Source of the DNA: Montifringilla adamsi
Taxonomy: Eukaryota > Chordata > Aves > Passeriformes > Passeridae
Assembly (NCBI GenBank): GCA_017590115.1
Contig: JAGGNK010006448.1
Span: 10,216,099-10,280,098 of the forward strand
Length of the DNA: 64,000 nt
Direction: 5' to 3'
In this document: one piece after another, positions 13,283 to 25,983 of the stretch
Layout of the letters: each line of letters opens with the position of its first letter
Position numbering within the stretch: position 1 is the stretch's first letter
Program-made: the position numbers and the translations under genes
Notes under the pieces: model-generated
What the model saw: the letters and a program-made list of their open reading frames with translations, nothing else
What the model was told of the DNA's origin: nothing
Database searches by the model: none

Positions 13283-15961
13283 ACATGAAGATAAACCAAC
13301 TTCCAAAATTGTCTCCGAACATTATGGTGCCTACAATTTATTTTCGTGTTTGTGGTGCTGTGAGAATCGCTGTAGGTTCATTGTTGGCCATGTGCTTAAA
13401 TGTTGTTTCCAGTATTGCTGCTTTTTGATCTGACATATATAACACAATCTTAAAATCACTGTCAAGATCCATTTCTACATGAGGGCACATTTAATACTTT
13501 TGTGCATACCTTGTGGAGGAGATGGTATTTTCAGTAAGGTATTCAAGAAGGACATGATTTGCATTGTCACTTGAAATATTCAAGTATCTTGTCTGCTAGT
13601 CATATCCTGTTGGAATTTTTTTGCACCCTTTTGTTCTTGGCATCTCAACTATGTGTTACGCAGCTCAGAAACCATAATACAGTTTTTGGGTTTTTTTAAG
13701 TAACTTTGATTTTTTTTTTCTTTATATACGGAACATTTAGTGAGCATATGATAATTGAATTCCTACAAGTTTTCTTTGCAAGTAATGTCAAAATTATTCA
13801 ATCCTTTCTGTGATCAAAAAATATGAGAGATTATGAGGGATACTTAAAAATAATATATTCTTTAGGAGAATTTTGAAGAAATACTATGAATTCATTTCAC
13901 ATCTGTTAAGCATATTGTTCAAGTGAGTAGCATGATAAAATCAGCTTTATTGCTGACCTCAATATGTAACTTTTAGGTGAAAGAGCAGCAATCTGTCTCA
14001 TGTGGAAATCTAAAACAGTAAAGGCTATACAATAGGGTGTTTGAGAAAGGGGCACTATCTGGGTGCTTTAGCCCAATACAAACTTATTTCTGTACTTGAA
14101 AAAAAAAAATCTGAAAAAATGTAAGTTAGTGTCCTGGCCAGGTTGTGCTCTGATTCTTAAGTCTATTAACTTGCCTCCCACTACTTGAATGAACCCATGG
14201 ACCAGGGTGGTTTGCTACCTGAAAATCTCTGCCAGAAATGGATCTCAACCTGCAGGATCTGTTACCAGCAGCAATAGCTTAGCACACTTGTTACTGCTTC
14301 CAGCCAGAAGCTACGTGCCTTTTCCAGCTGCTTTATTTGGAATTACAGGTTTCAAGCTCAGTGCCATCCTCCCTAATTAGGAGGCCCTGAAGATCTTAGC
14401 CTGAGGGTTGTTCAAGCAAAAGCTATTCTGCAGCACAAACATATTTTTATCTCCAATACAAGTCTGCTTTCAGGGCCTAACTGCGTTTAGTTATTACAGT
14501 CATACACATTTAGCTTTGGGCAAACACTGTGAGCAGCATTTGTATTCAAGACAATAGGCACTCATCAGTGTAAATTCCTGTCTACTATGCAAGGTGCATC
14601 TTTTTGATCTTTTAGAAAGAACTGGAAAATAGGATGGTATTTGCAAACGTCTTTCAGCAGAGCAATGTCAATAAAATAATCATGTTGAGACCAGTACGTG
14701 GAATCGACTTCTTGGAGGGGCCACGGGGATGGTTATAGGTGCAGGAATGAGTTGTGTAGCTTTTGATTACCTACTCCGAAGCTCATAGATGAGAAATTGT
14801 GCAAAGGCTCAGCATCTCGAGGATGTATCAGTCTCTCATTTGACATTGCAAATTGAAGGTTTTCCCACTTTTTTTTTTTATTCAATGTGTGTGGAAACAC
14901 TTTGTGCATACTTTGCCTTCAGCACACTAATAAATACATAAAGGCAACAGTGAAATGCAATTGCACTGCTCTGGCTGGTGCATGTTAACAAATGGGAATA
15001 AATGTGTAGTTTAATTTCTTACTAAAGCATTGTTTCACAGGCTGGCTCCCCACAAACACTTCCTGTGCAGAGTTTTGCAAATCTGCAATGTTTAATGTAT
15101 CTCTCTACTGTCACTGCTCCCTAGCCACACTACTTCCATAAATACATAGTATACTTATTATAATTATTATTGTTATTAATCTGTTGCATGTGTTTGTTGT
15201 TAATCAATTAACTTGAGCACATTGTATTTGTGGTTTTTGTTTTTTTGATTTTTTTTGTTTGTTTGTTTTTTTAATACATCTGGAAGAAGCACTATATTGA
15301 GTGTATGTAAATCTTTTCTCTCCTAAACATTGCTACTTAGAATGCAGCCTTATTCAAAGTTCATTCTTTTAAGAACCTTATAAAGGTGTCAGGATGTTTG
15401 TGAAGTACAAATTCAAGTGCTGTACTCAGAGTGATATTGCAGAATTGCCATGCTAAGCCGATGGTTCATTTCAAAGCTGGTTTTAATATGAGAGAGATGT
15501 AATCAAGAAGCAGAAATGAGAAAGTAATCCAAATGAAAAAACAGGACAAGGAAAAAGAAGAAAAATACTTAATGGAATATATCATTTTGGTGCTTCCTTT
15601 TTAGAAGGTGAGTGTATCATAGGTAGGAAGAAGGAAGCAGTAGATTGGTAAGTCCACTGCTAGAAATACAAAATACAGATTTTTGTGATATCAAATTAGG
15701 ATCTTCAATTTTAATAATAGGAGTCTTCTTTGTTGTAGCTTATGTAGGAATTTAACAGTGCTTCCTTAGGATGCAGAGAAGCTCTTAAAAATAAACCTTC
15801 TTTTGTTTTTATGTTATTATATTTCTGTAATTTTCAATAAAGTATTTTTCAGGAAAAGGCTTCTACTTCAGTGACCATAGAGGAGAGAAGCTGGTGACGA
15901 TACAACAGCTGCTGGACATAGATATTTAAAAAGATGACATCTAATAATTGAGACTGTTTTG
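13283..15961. other. Unique AT-rich non-coding DNA
   Basis: No gene or interspersed repeat recognised. A T-rich stretch with TTTG units lies at about 15228-15273, and an A run at 14099-14109. Reading frames are 63 codons or shorter. Confidence 0.65.
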
Positions 15962-15985
15962 GGTTGGTTGGTTGGTTGGTTGGTT
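15962..15985. repeat. (GGTT)6 tetranucleotide microsatellite
   Basis: Six uninterrupted GGTT units followed by a short T run. On the minus strand it gives a Pro-Thr-Asn-Gln-type repeat inside a spurious 107-codon frame. Confidence 0.95.
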
Positions 15986-18723
15986 TTTTCAGTACAGTGT
16001 ATCTGTTTAGCTACAGGATGTATCAATTTTCTCTTTGAAATTTTCACATGTGAGTTCCGGAATAGAAAAAGTTCACATTTTAATTTTGTTCCTATACATA
16101 TTAAGCAAAGATAATGATTTAAAAATAGCAAAACCCAGGAGATATATAGTTTTACAATGCTTGGACATTTCAAAGCACGAGACAGTGGCATAAGAACATA
16201 TTCAGGTTCATATCAGAGTACACCTAATATTCATCCAATTCATATCTTGAATAAAATGGATTAGTAATAGGGTATTGACAACCTAAGGAAGAGTCTAAGC
16301 TGGAAGTAACATCGCACAGAAATTTTTCCAGGGCTTCCTAAGCCATAACAGTAGTTTTGTATTGAATGATTCCAAACCAAGCTTTTTTTCCATTAATTTT
16401 TCCTGTCAAATTTGAAACACTGTAAAAATTTACAAGTACTTTCTCACCTTAATTTGCTGTGTGATACAAGTTATGTTTGTTTTCCTTCCTTGCTTTTTCT
16501 GAGGTTGTGTTTTTGGTGGTTGGTTTTGGTAGTAAGTCATTCCCTTACTCCCTCTATGAGAAAAAAAGAATGAACAGTCTGTATGCACCTTCTTCAAATG
16601 CTTTGAATTTAAGAGACCTCTATTATATCTCTCTCCTCCATTTATCTCTCATCCAGCTTGAAGCATCCTTGACTGTTAGGTAGTTCCAGTTACAGAAAAG
16701 CGTAAAGAAGACTAATATGTTAGGTGAAATTTAATAACTCAAAAAGGCAAAGCTGCATATTTTAAGCAGCTGAATTAAAGAGATCTGTTGGCTTTTAGAA
16801 TTCTCTCAAGCATTATTAGCTGGTATTGCTCACTGGAAGTTCACTCAATACTGCAGTGCTCATTTAGGAAGTGTATACATCTATAAGTCTGCTCTTTATA
16901 GTTCTTCCTAGAAGTATAGGATTGATAAAAAGACACAGAAGATTTCTATGATTCAAGTGTGGTCTTTGTGATAATTCAAAATTTAAAAAATATCAGAGTC
17001 CGTTAACTTTTCCCTTTGACATGCATGTATCAAATTGGGCAGGATTACCTTACATACACTGAAGTTTATTAACTGACATGGTGTGCTATTAACAGTGATG
17101 CTTCCAAACTTGATGTTACTGACAGGGGCTTTATTACTTAATTTAATTGTTCAGACTTCATGGTCTGATGGTTCCTGTGAAAATGTAGATGGAAATTAAC
17201 AATGAGAGTAGAAGGACTAAAAAAAAATAATAGAACTTTAATGGATTTTAAGGTTTGGGGGTTTTTAACAATACAGAGTAAAGCAGAATTAGGGAGATTA
17301 CGTTTGTTGGCAGATGTCATGCAGGATTTGCCATTTCCCAGTTCCTAGCTTTGTGCTGAATCTTGTTAAACAAATACTACTAAGCTCTCAGTTTCCAAAT
17401 TTGAGCTGGATTTTAAATACAATGTTTCCTACTCTTTCTGTATATAATCTTATGGTTTTATGGATTCTGTGGAAACACAAAATATGGGAGGGTGAGAAAC
17501 AGTTAGTCATTCCGCAGTTCTTGTCTTGCTGTGATTCCTTACCACAACACATCCTTCTTGGGTGTGCTGTGGGAAAAATGATGTTAACACTTTCCCCCAG
17601 CTCTTTGGAGAATTTACCAAGATCCACACCTTCTCTGAATGACTGTGCTTTGATGCTAAGTATTGTGACATGTATAATGGACGGAATACTTGCTTAAAAA
17701 ACAAAACAAAACAAAAAACCCCACCAAACTTTGGACCGTGGCATTCTGTAATACTTAGGTTCGGAATTAAATCACCCAAAACATCTGGTTGGAAATGGTT
17801 AACTCTCCTTATTGCAAAAGTCTTTGGTATGGACATCTTGGACAAGACTCCCCAAACCACTGTTCTGCTGGCTTGTGGTACTACTTGGCAACCCCAGTGT
17901 ATGCATGGTGCATTTTCAGGTGCTGTCTCAAATGACATAGAAACATCTTCCAACCATTGCAGAAGAATGTGCTAAAGACTGTCCTACCAGGACATTTCTG
18001 TCTCTGCAGCAAGTTTCTACAGTCTGTTTTCATGTGGCTTACCTACAGATGATTGGATTAATTCCCCAGTAGGATCCACCTGGGACACTATACTCAGGAC
18101 ATTAATCAAGACATTTAAGCTCACAAATTGAACAAAGCACTGAAGGAACTGCCTGGGGGAATCTCCACATCCCTTTAAAATTCCTCCATGGAGAGCTCAC
18201 TTATCTGCAGTTCTTCAGTCGCATAATTGATTGTGACAGAAGGTGGCTCGAAGATCAGTCAGTCACTTAGCTTGAAGTCAGTCCCTTGTCTCCAGCCAGT
18301 CCATTACCTCGCCAGTGTACAAGACTGGTCTTGGAAGTCCTGAGTTTCTCAGGGAATTCTTTGCTGGGTGTGAATGAAGGCACAGCTGTGATATCCAGCT
18401 GCAACGGTCCAGTGGTGGGCAAACTTGAACTTCATACTTGGCATTTAACTTCCATAGCTTGTGGCCCCGAGGAGCAAGAGGGAAGGTGGCTTAGCAGGAA
18501 GGGACATGGAAATGCAACAGTCAGGGCTTTCTGCTCCTTTAAATCTCCTGCAAACTGTTTCCTAATATCTGCAATCAAATGGCTGGGCCTTCTGCAAACC
18601 TAAAATATTTTGGTTTCTTCTATTCATTCATGTGACAGTGTTTCTATTTTTAGTGACTGTAAAAAGACTCAAAATCTTTCCTCAGGACCATCTGGGTTAA
18701 GTGAAAATTCTGGATTGCTCTTA
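15986..18723. other. Non-coding DNA with a less AT-rich block carrying overlapping open frames
   Basis: The first 1.3 kb is featureless. From about 17314 to 18603 the sequence is less AT-rich and holds the longest frames of the window: 127 codons (17314-17697, +), 148 codons (17507-17953, -), 101 codons (17670-17975, +) and 105 codons (18286-18603, +). They overlap on both strands, have no recognisable domain, and are separated by stops. A chance frame of about 150 codons is not surprising in 64 kb. The block might be an old unclassified repeat. An A-rich tract with ACAAA units sits at 17696-17719. Confidence 0.55.
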
Positions 18724-18812
18724 ATCGTAGAATTGCCAGGGTTGAAAGGAGTTTTAAAGATCATCAAGTTCCAATCTCCCTGTCATGGAAAGGAACACCT
18801 TTCCTAATAGTT
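18724..18812 (-). mobile_element. CR1 LINE 3'-end fragment, minus strand
   Basis: Read in reverse complement this is a CR1 tail. On the + strand the order is ATCGTAGAATTGCCAGGGTT, GAAAGGAGTTTTAAAGATCA, TCAAGTTCCAATCTCC, CTGTCATGGAAAGGAACACC, matching the complement of the usual tail (CATGGCAGG, then AACTAGATGATCTTTAAGG, then ATTCTATGA). It is a diverged, 5'-truncated copy with no coding part. The 5' boundary of the element (the right end here) is uncertain and may reach about 18820. Confidence 0.85.
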
Positions 18813-19041
18813 GCACTGGCATTATTGGAAGTCTATCTTCAGGTTTAGAGGATTAATTAGATAATGGCTGGAAGTTCTTTTTGCTAAATTAAGTGAGTTT
18901 TGCCAATTATCAGCCAAGTGGGTGCAGAAAACTGTGAGTATGAGAAACAGCAGTGAAGTCTTTTAGGGCTGTTACATCACTGAGAGCACATCTCCTTGTT
19001 TATCTTGAAAATCAACTTTGGAATAAAATGCCTATTCTTTA
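18813..19041. other. Spacer between CR1 tail and LTR
   Basis: About 230 bp with no recognised element. There is no polypurine tract immediately before 19042, which argues against retroviral internal sequence lying upstream. Confidence 0.6.
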
Positions 19042-19334
19042 TGCTGGTATTGGCTGGGGTAGAATTAAATTTCTTCACAGTAACACAGATATGGGTCTGT
19101 GTTTTGGATTTGTCACCAAGACAGTGTAACAACAAAGTCAACAAAATAACAGTGGTGTATTTTAGCTGTTGCTGAGCAGCACTTACACAGAGCCGAAGCC
19201 TTTTCTGTCTCTCACCCCACCCCACCAGTGAGCAGGCTGGGGGTGTGCTAGCAGCTGGGAGGGGACACAGCTGGGACAGCTGACCCCAGCTGACACAGGG
19301 GATATTCCCTACCATATGGCACCCACCGTGCTCG

Positions 19335-19344
19335 GCATATGAAG
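19335..19344 (+). promoter_or_regulatory. Degenerate TATA-like site of the LTR
   Basis: GCATATGAAG sits where other copies of this LTR, as I recall them, have a better TATA box of GCATATAAAG form. The substitution would weaken it. The position, upstream of the poly(A) signal and mid-LTR, fits a U3/R junction. Promoter activity is inferred, not shown. Confidence 0.45.
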
Positions 19345-19525
19345 CTGGGGAAAGAAGGAGGAAAGGGAAGACATTTGGGGTGATGGCCTTTTCTAATCCA
19401 AATAATCTGTTCCATGTGGTGGAGCCTGGCTTTCCTGGAGATGGCCAAACACCTGCCTGCCCTTGGGAAGGGGTGAATGAATTCCTTGGTTTGCTTTGTT
19501 TCTCTGCATGGCTTTTGCTTTACCT

Positions 19526-19531
19526 ATTAAA
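19526..19531 (+). terminator. LTR polyadenylation signal ATTAAA
   Basis: An ATTAAA hexamer lies about 180 bp downstream of the TATA-like site, followed by a T-rich stretch (CTGTCTTTTATCTT). This fits the R-region poly(A) signal of the LTR. ATTAAA is the commonest functional variant of AATAAA. Any + strand transcript crossing here could be ended at this site; this is inference. Confidence 0.55.
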
Positions 19532-19645
19532 CTGTCTTTTATCTTAACCCATGAGTTTTCTCAAATTTACCCTTCCAATTCTCTCTCCCATCCTGCCATG
19601 ATGGCAGCATGGGATTTACTTCCTGGCTGGGGTTAACCCAAAACA

Positions 19646-22600
19646 TTAGTTCAGGCAATTGCCTTCCTACTGAAATTTGACTCACGTTTTATTTGGGATT
19701 TTATGAAAACCTACAAATTCCCATTTGCTGCTTAAAATCATGGTTCTTTAATGGTTAGATTGGTGACAAGATGCCACGTATGGAATATTTGTTATCTCAA
19801 AAAATGTCTTGCAAGCCTTGTATTCTTCTGGGACTGTGAGCTCCTATTTACTACACTAAGCTTCAGAAACAGGCTTGTAACATGCCACAGCTGAATTATC
19901 ATCAGACAGGAATGCTGGTTAAGTGCATGCCTTCCTGTCAACAATTTTAGTTGACACAGTAGCTTTTTTTAAAATCTGAACAAAATTTAAGTTTAACATA
20001 ACCTGGAAAGTTGACCTCTTCCTAATTGGCTGATATGCCTGGGAAATGCTGTAGCTTGTATGCCAGAGAAAGAGCACAAAGTCTGCCAATGAATATAAGC
20101 TGATAGGAATTACCACACGTGTTTGCCTAGATTAAGAGTATGTCTCTGTAAGAGTGTGCCTGTGATATATTTAAGCAATTAGCTGTATTTCTGGTCCAAA
20201 GGCCTCTATAACTTTGTAATTTTTTTATTTTGTTTCTCTTTGTGTTGTTTTGTCTGACCAGTCTCCTTGTAATTTTTTTTTTATTTTTAAATAGATGATC
20301 CCAGTCTTGCTGCTGTGTCACTAATTAGTTTTGTTGCTGAAGTAGCATGATCTAAGATAAAACATTCTGTACTTGAAAAAAGGACCTCTCACATATGCTT
20401 CACTATTACCAGGGACATACTCCTGTGCATTTTTAAAACCTGTACAAACCCTTCCTTCAATTGCCAAAATCTTTTGAATTAGGGCAGAATATACTTACTG
20501 GTCTGTGAGGCTTTTTTCATGATTGATTTTTTTTTTGTATGGGTACTTCTAATGACTGGCAGTATAGCAATATTAAATCTTGGTGGCCCAGTTATGCAAT
20601 ATTTTATACAAAATGCTTCCAGTGTCCCACATTTCCTAACTTGGATAATAACATCTCATAAGCAGTTTCAAGTTCACAGCCTGCAGCCAGAACTCCTTGC
20701 ATTCATGTTTTCCTTCCTCCCCCCCTATTCCATATGATTGGGGTCCTCATGTGTCAGCCCTCCAACTCACCACCAGGCTTTATCCTGCTGGAGTGTGGCA
20801 TCTCCTGATTTCCCATCTCTGCTTCCTCCATTCCCGCCTCTCTCTCCCTTGGTATTGCATCACCAAAGTGAGGAGCTCCATGTAAACATCCTTCTCCCCA
20901 GTGCTGTTTAAACCCCTCCCCTCTATTTTCAACCTTCCCACCTCTTTTCAGGGTTCTTCTTTGCTCCCCTGTTGGGATGTCCAAAAACTCAGATGTACCT
21001 CCATACAACAGCTTTCCCTGACAGAGATTCCTGAGTCTGCCTCAGTTGGGTCATGTGGAAATCTCCCATTCCCCATGTCCTTAGTGATGGTGGCCATGCA
21101 GAGTAGTCTCTCAAGATTCATTCAACTAAAGGATAAAAGGTTTTCTTTGGACAACTCATTCTTTTCTGACACTCTTCCACCATTTTTCCACTGGGAAAGG
21201 GAGACCAAAGTCTGTGTTAGTGCCTTCTAGTTTTACCGAAGACAGTTTTCCTTATTGAACAGAACTTTTTTCTCTAAACAAAGATCATAAAAAATATTCC
21301 CATTATAGGCACAAAATTTGAGGTATAATGTAAGAATCTGTAAAGTAAGTTCTTAAAAGTCATGAAAATTTAGGAAATATGAGAAAAAATGAGGGTTATA
21401 TTTTCTGTCTGTGTATATTTTGATTAAGCTGTTTTCACTGAATAACATCATGAGAGAAATAATATTTTAATGAAATTGCAGTTGTTTTTTATAAAGAAAT
21501 GGAGGAAATCTGGTCTGGATTGAACAGCCAGAAGAAGACACTGAGTAGATAAAAACTGCATAAAGCAGAAATCCATATGGGGTGATAGGAATTGATCTGA
21601 CACTTACTGCCAGAAACATAAACATGAAAATGCCTCCCACAAACACATCTATACTTGCAAATACACCAAAGCAAATATGTCAGCATATAGAATAGAAGAA
21701 ACTTTGGGTTTTTTAATTGATGGTAGGGCAGTTGCTCAGAATGCAGATTATCTCAAGTAAAATAAAGATATTTTTCCAAGCCTAATCTAATCTAGCATTG
21801 ACAGCACTGGACAACTGTAGTACATAATCGTAGCCACTGCAGAAATGCTGAAGCTGGCAACATCTCACACCAGCTCTGGAGTCATGGGATATAACATACA
21901 ACTAAGTAATTTAAAAGCAATGCAACTGAATTTGTATGATGCCACATCCAAACAGTTTTCCTGCTGAGAAATCTTCTCTTTTAGGTGTAATGTAACATTT
22001 TTGTTAGAACATGTGCACCATGCTGAGCTGCCTCGTGCAGACACAGGAGCTTGGTCAGCATTAGCTTGAGGACCTCGGTGATTTGCAGTGTGGTGGAAGG
22101 ATGCCCTGTGGAGTCCCTTGCTTTTGCATTAGAGTGCTTTCTCTGACTCTTCCAAAAAAAAGATGTGTTTATTGAGTATGCCACTGAGAAGTCAGTGTGA
22201 TAATACTTCCCTTTTTACTTTCATACTTATGATGAATTATAAGTTATCAATATTCTCAACAGTTAATTGCTGTTAAAAGTCTCTGAGTCATCTAAATCTG
22301 AAAAGAAACTTATTTTCTGTTCTCCAGCAGAACATTCATCTTTGCTGAACTGCATTTTGACAAGACCTCTGCAGTATTTTTCATTTTCACAGGGCAGTGT
22401 CCCACTGGGAGATATCAGCAAGATAAATAATGTACTGGGAAAACAATAAAGTTAAATTGTTTCTCTTTATGTTTATATTAACCTTTGCATTTATCTTCTC
22501 CCCTCTAATTCCCTAATTCAAATTTCTCTGCCTGTCATTAAGCATACAATGTACAGAATCTTGCAACACAGTGAACTGGGATGTGAATCGAGTTGTGCAG

Positions 22601-25066
22601 AGAGCCAGGCTTTTGTGATGGGACAGTGGTTCCTGAAGGACACAGTGATCTGTGTATTGTGTTTCTGTGTAATTCTGCTGTGACTAGACAGATGGGTGGC
22701 TGTAAATGAAGTATCTTCCTATTCCCTGTGAGATGTGTGTGGTAATGTCCTTCTTTAGATGTTCTGTCATGGCAGTGCACACAATTAGCTACAGAATATT
22801 AGTTACTCTGCAGGATGTAATCAACATCTTTCTGTAAGTGTGGTAAAGGCACAAACCTATCAAATGGTATCAAGCTTGTATTAGTGATTTGGTTGTTCAT
22901 CAGCTGAGTCTGGGGAAGAGAATATAACAAATAGACAGTCCTATGTTTGTTTGCAATGAACCACAATTTAATGTTTTCATCTCCTTGCCCATTTAAATGC
23001 AAAAGAGCACATTTCACTTTGCAATATACCACATACACTGATGTACAGCTCCAATGAAACATCAGTTTCTTCCAAAGCTTCCCATTGAGATGTAGTGGCA
23101 TCACAGTGGAGAATGACATTGTGATTAAGCACCAGTAATGATCTAAGTCAGAAATAAACTCTCCTTTAATGTTCTTTATGTAAAGAGAAATACATTCTCC
23201 TGTTAACTTTAATATTTTTTCAATCAGGAGGATTTCCCTGAAATTCTTTGTGACCTTAGCTGCACCAATAGGTGTTTGACTGTTAGGAGGTACCTAGGCA
23301 GATTGTTTTAATTGAAAAACAGATGAGTTTGATTAAACACCTTAATCTGATATGTGCAGGTAAAGAATGACCTGAACTCTGTCAAAGATCATCAACAGAC
23401 TGTGGATCTGTTACTTTGTTCTTAGAGAAGAAGTTTTAACTCATTTATGTTGTTAAATCTGAATCTGAATTCCAATTTGAATGCCCAGGTGCATTGCACT
23501 CCTCAGAATTAAACTCAACTGGGACTTAGAACCCAGGATACGACCTAATTTTGATAGCACAGAAGGCCTTTGATGGCATCTGTAAAATTCCTACTTTTCT
23601 CACTTATTGTGAAAATTTAGCAATTCTGTTCACACTTATTTTCTTGTGAGCCATGTTGTGGAAAGATCTAGATCACTCTTCTTGAATCAGTTCTGTCTTA
23701 AGCTGTTAAGTCATCTCACATTTCTCAGACAAAATAAAATTAATAACCCTCTGGAGGAGCTAATTTATCTCTATTGATTTTAAGGTAGCATAGGGATGAC
23801 AGGCTAGACAAAGGTGTCTGAACGCTTGTTGTATAAATTAGTGTTTATAATCCTCACCTTTGAATGCAGAAAAATCTTTAATGATAGCAGTCTGTGTCTT
23901 CATAATCAACTTTCTGTTAGCATTTCCTGCAACAGAAAAATGTGTTTTTCCTAAAGCCTGAATGTGGCTTTTGGAAGGACTATGTCACCAGAAATTTTTA
24001 AATGATGATACAAGTTTGTAACATTCTTTGTTCAAACCATTTTTCATTGATTGTGGCAGTACCCATAGCCCTAAACAGATTTTCCTCTCACCCACTCCTA
24101 GATAAGACTTCTGAATATTTAGTTCTGCTTTAAGCTTTCTCCTGATGTGTCATGAATCATTGAAAGTTTTCATCCAAATATTGCAATTTACCTCATGTAA
24201 GCCCCAAAAAAAGACAGACAATATTATGCTGTTAACAATCCACTTTTTTCTTGCTTCTACAAGAACTTGCTGATGAGTCTTGATGATGTTGTAAAAGTAG
24301 GAGAGAGAAAATAAATTCATAGCGTTTGAAATGAAAAGGCCTTTGCGAAATTGAATCTTCAGCATGTTATGCCAGGAAGGGTCTTGAGCATTTACTCAAT
24401 ACTTCTGGAAAACCAGAAAACTGCTCTTCATAAGAAAATCAGATAGAGACCTTTTACAGCAATGCAAGACAAATTTCAAGACACTTCAGGGAGTCTAAGA
24501 GTGGATTAAGCAGTTCATTTAAAGATCCCTAGTACACTCTTCTTTCCCTGTTGGAAATTTTGATTGGGCTACTCCTAGTAGGTTAAAATCACTATGATTT
24601 CTAAGCATGTCTCTATTTTTTCTTTTTTATATTTACTGACAAATCTATCAGAGTTTTGAGGTTTTGGTTGGTTGATTAGTTTGGTCTGTTTTTTGCATGC
24701 CTATTTTGCAGTGTACTTGCGTTTGTTTTGGAAGAAGGTTCTGTTCTGTGGTTGTGGAGTCAAGTAACCATGTTTTCAGAGGCAAAAGTGTTCCTTGCAA
24801 TGATGAATTATTTTTTCTTCTACTTATAGTACTATGTGTGGTTGTCCAGTGGGTAAAGAAAGTTTTAGCCTTATCCTACTTAGTTAAATTCATGTGACTG
24901 TAAAATTTCTTTTAAGTTCCTTCTAAGATTCTTCAGTCGACAGAGCTCTTGAAAGGGAATAGAGCTCACCCTGGCCCCAAGCTTCTCCCAACATATATAA
25001 CACTGAAAGCAGTGAAACACTGTATTAACTTAAGCCTTACCATCATCTTGTATTGGATTTTTTTCT
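19646..25066. other. Unique non-coding DNA, pyrimidine-rich near 20.7-21.2 kb
   Basis: No gene is supported. From about 20690 to 21200 the + strand is pyrimidine-rich (many CTCCC and TTCC blocks), which opens several overlapping frames of up to 109 codons with no domain. A minus-strand frame of 106 codons at 22799-23119 is also unrecognisable. No interspersed repeat was recognised. Confidence 0.6.
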
Positions 25067-25150
25067 AAAAAAAATCTGAAACCAACAAAACAAAAAGACC
25101 AACAAAAAACCCCCAGAAAACAACAAGAAAAACCCCAAACAAAACAAAAA
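25067..25150. repeat. A-rich low-complexity tract (AAAC/AACCCC units)
   Basis: About 84 bp almost free of T after the first part, made of A runs with CAAAA, CCAACAAAAA and CCCC interruptions. It lacks a retrotransposon body upstream that would make it a poly-A tail. Confidence 0.8.
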
Positions 25151-25954
25151 TCTACACTGAAGTCTAATAATTGCTTTCTTGTGCTCTATTTTTTTTTCCA
25201 GCTCTAGAAAGGTCTTGAAAGCAGGAATGCTGAAACAGAAGCACCTGCAAGAGTTCTCTTAAGGAATGAATTTTCTCTGCTCATAACAGAAGTGGTTTCT
25301 CATGCAGTCTGTGCTGCAATTGATGAGAGCATGGCAAACTCAAATCTACACCAGTAAGACTAGAATATGTAAAAAATTTCTGTAAGGATTCACTGAATCT
25401 AGTCGTGTTCATACTAAATTACCACCTCAGTGTTCATTTTGTATGGGTGGAGTCAGTGTGAATCACTACTTTGAAACAAACTGGGTCTATTTCCATTCAG
25501 TTTGAAGATGGATAAATTGCCTCACATAAATTTTAAATATGTTGCTTCTAGTATACATAGTGTACATAAGCTTTGTCTAGGCCTTACTAACCAGGCTAAA
25601 AGTAGCAAGAAGTCATCCAGTGATTCTTCACTTAGTTCTTTGAAGGCACATAGGCCTGGTAGTGAGTATACCCTGCTGAATTTGTCAGTACAGCCTTCGC
25701 ATTCATTTCTCTTGCCTGACAGGAGCTTTATTCTCTTGCTTGGTCTTTGGCCAACTCAAATTAACTGCTTAGACTGAGGCATCTATAACAAGGATTGTGC
25801 CAGATCTGCATAGTATTGGCAAGTTTTTGGAGACCGCCGTGTGCCCTAGAGGCCTAACATGTTTAGCTGATTAGGAGTGACTGTTAGGAACCCCATTCGT
25901 GATCCCTACAACCATTTTTTCTGGCTGTAATTCAAAGAAAGCTCTTCCTCTGGC
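25151..25954. other. Unique non-coding DNA
   Basis: Nothing recognisable. The 91-codon + strand frame at 25502-25777 has a Ser-rich stretch but no domain and no splice context. Confidence 0.6.
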
Positions 25955-25983
25955 AAAAGAAAAAAAAAAAAAAAAGAAAAAAA
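25955..25983. repeat. Poly(A) tract with G interruptions
   Basis: A run of A interrupted by single G residues at 25959 and 25976. It is simple sequence only. Confidence 0.9.

Larger units (their letters stand above)
19042..19645 (+). mobile_element. Solo endogenous-retrovirus LTR (avian ERV)
   Basis: A single LTR of about 604 bp beginning TGCTGGTATTGGCTGGGG and ending GGGTTAACCCAAAACA, so it has the canonical TG...CA ends. I recognise it by overall resemblance to an LTR family widespread in songbird and other neoavian genomes. Shared blocks are TTTTGGATTTGTCACC near 19102, CTGAGCAGCACTTACACAGA near 19172, CACCCCACCCCACCAGTGAG near 19213, CCTGCCTGCCCTTGGGAAG near 19453 and CCCATGAGTTTTCTCA near 19548. 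It reads as a + strand LTR: a TATA-like site lies about halfway and an ATTAAA signal follows downstream. No gag, pol or env sequence and no second LTR are visible, so it is a solo LTR left by recombination. No clean target-site duplication is seen; only TTA is shared at the two edges. I do not assign a database family name. Confidence 0.88.

Noticed and set aside
17507..17953. 148-codon minus-strand frame, the longest in the window
   Set aside because: It overlaps + strand frames over much of its length, has no recognisable domain, and a frame of this length is not unexpected by chance in 64 kb read in six frames.
18813..19041. Retroviral internal sequence leading into the LTR
   Set aside because: No polypurine tract precedes 19042 and no gag, pol or env similarity is visible upstream, so a solo LTR fits better.
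20881..20893. TGTAAACATCCTT, identical to the first bases of miR-30 family members
   Set aside because: The match ends after about 13 nt and no complementary arm lies within hairpin distance on either side. TGTAAACA is also a common forkhead-factor motif, so chance is likely.
22799..23119. 106-codon minus-strand frame with protein-like mixed composition
   Set aside because: No domain, no splice or promoter context, and no supporting neighbour exon.
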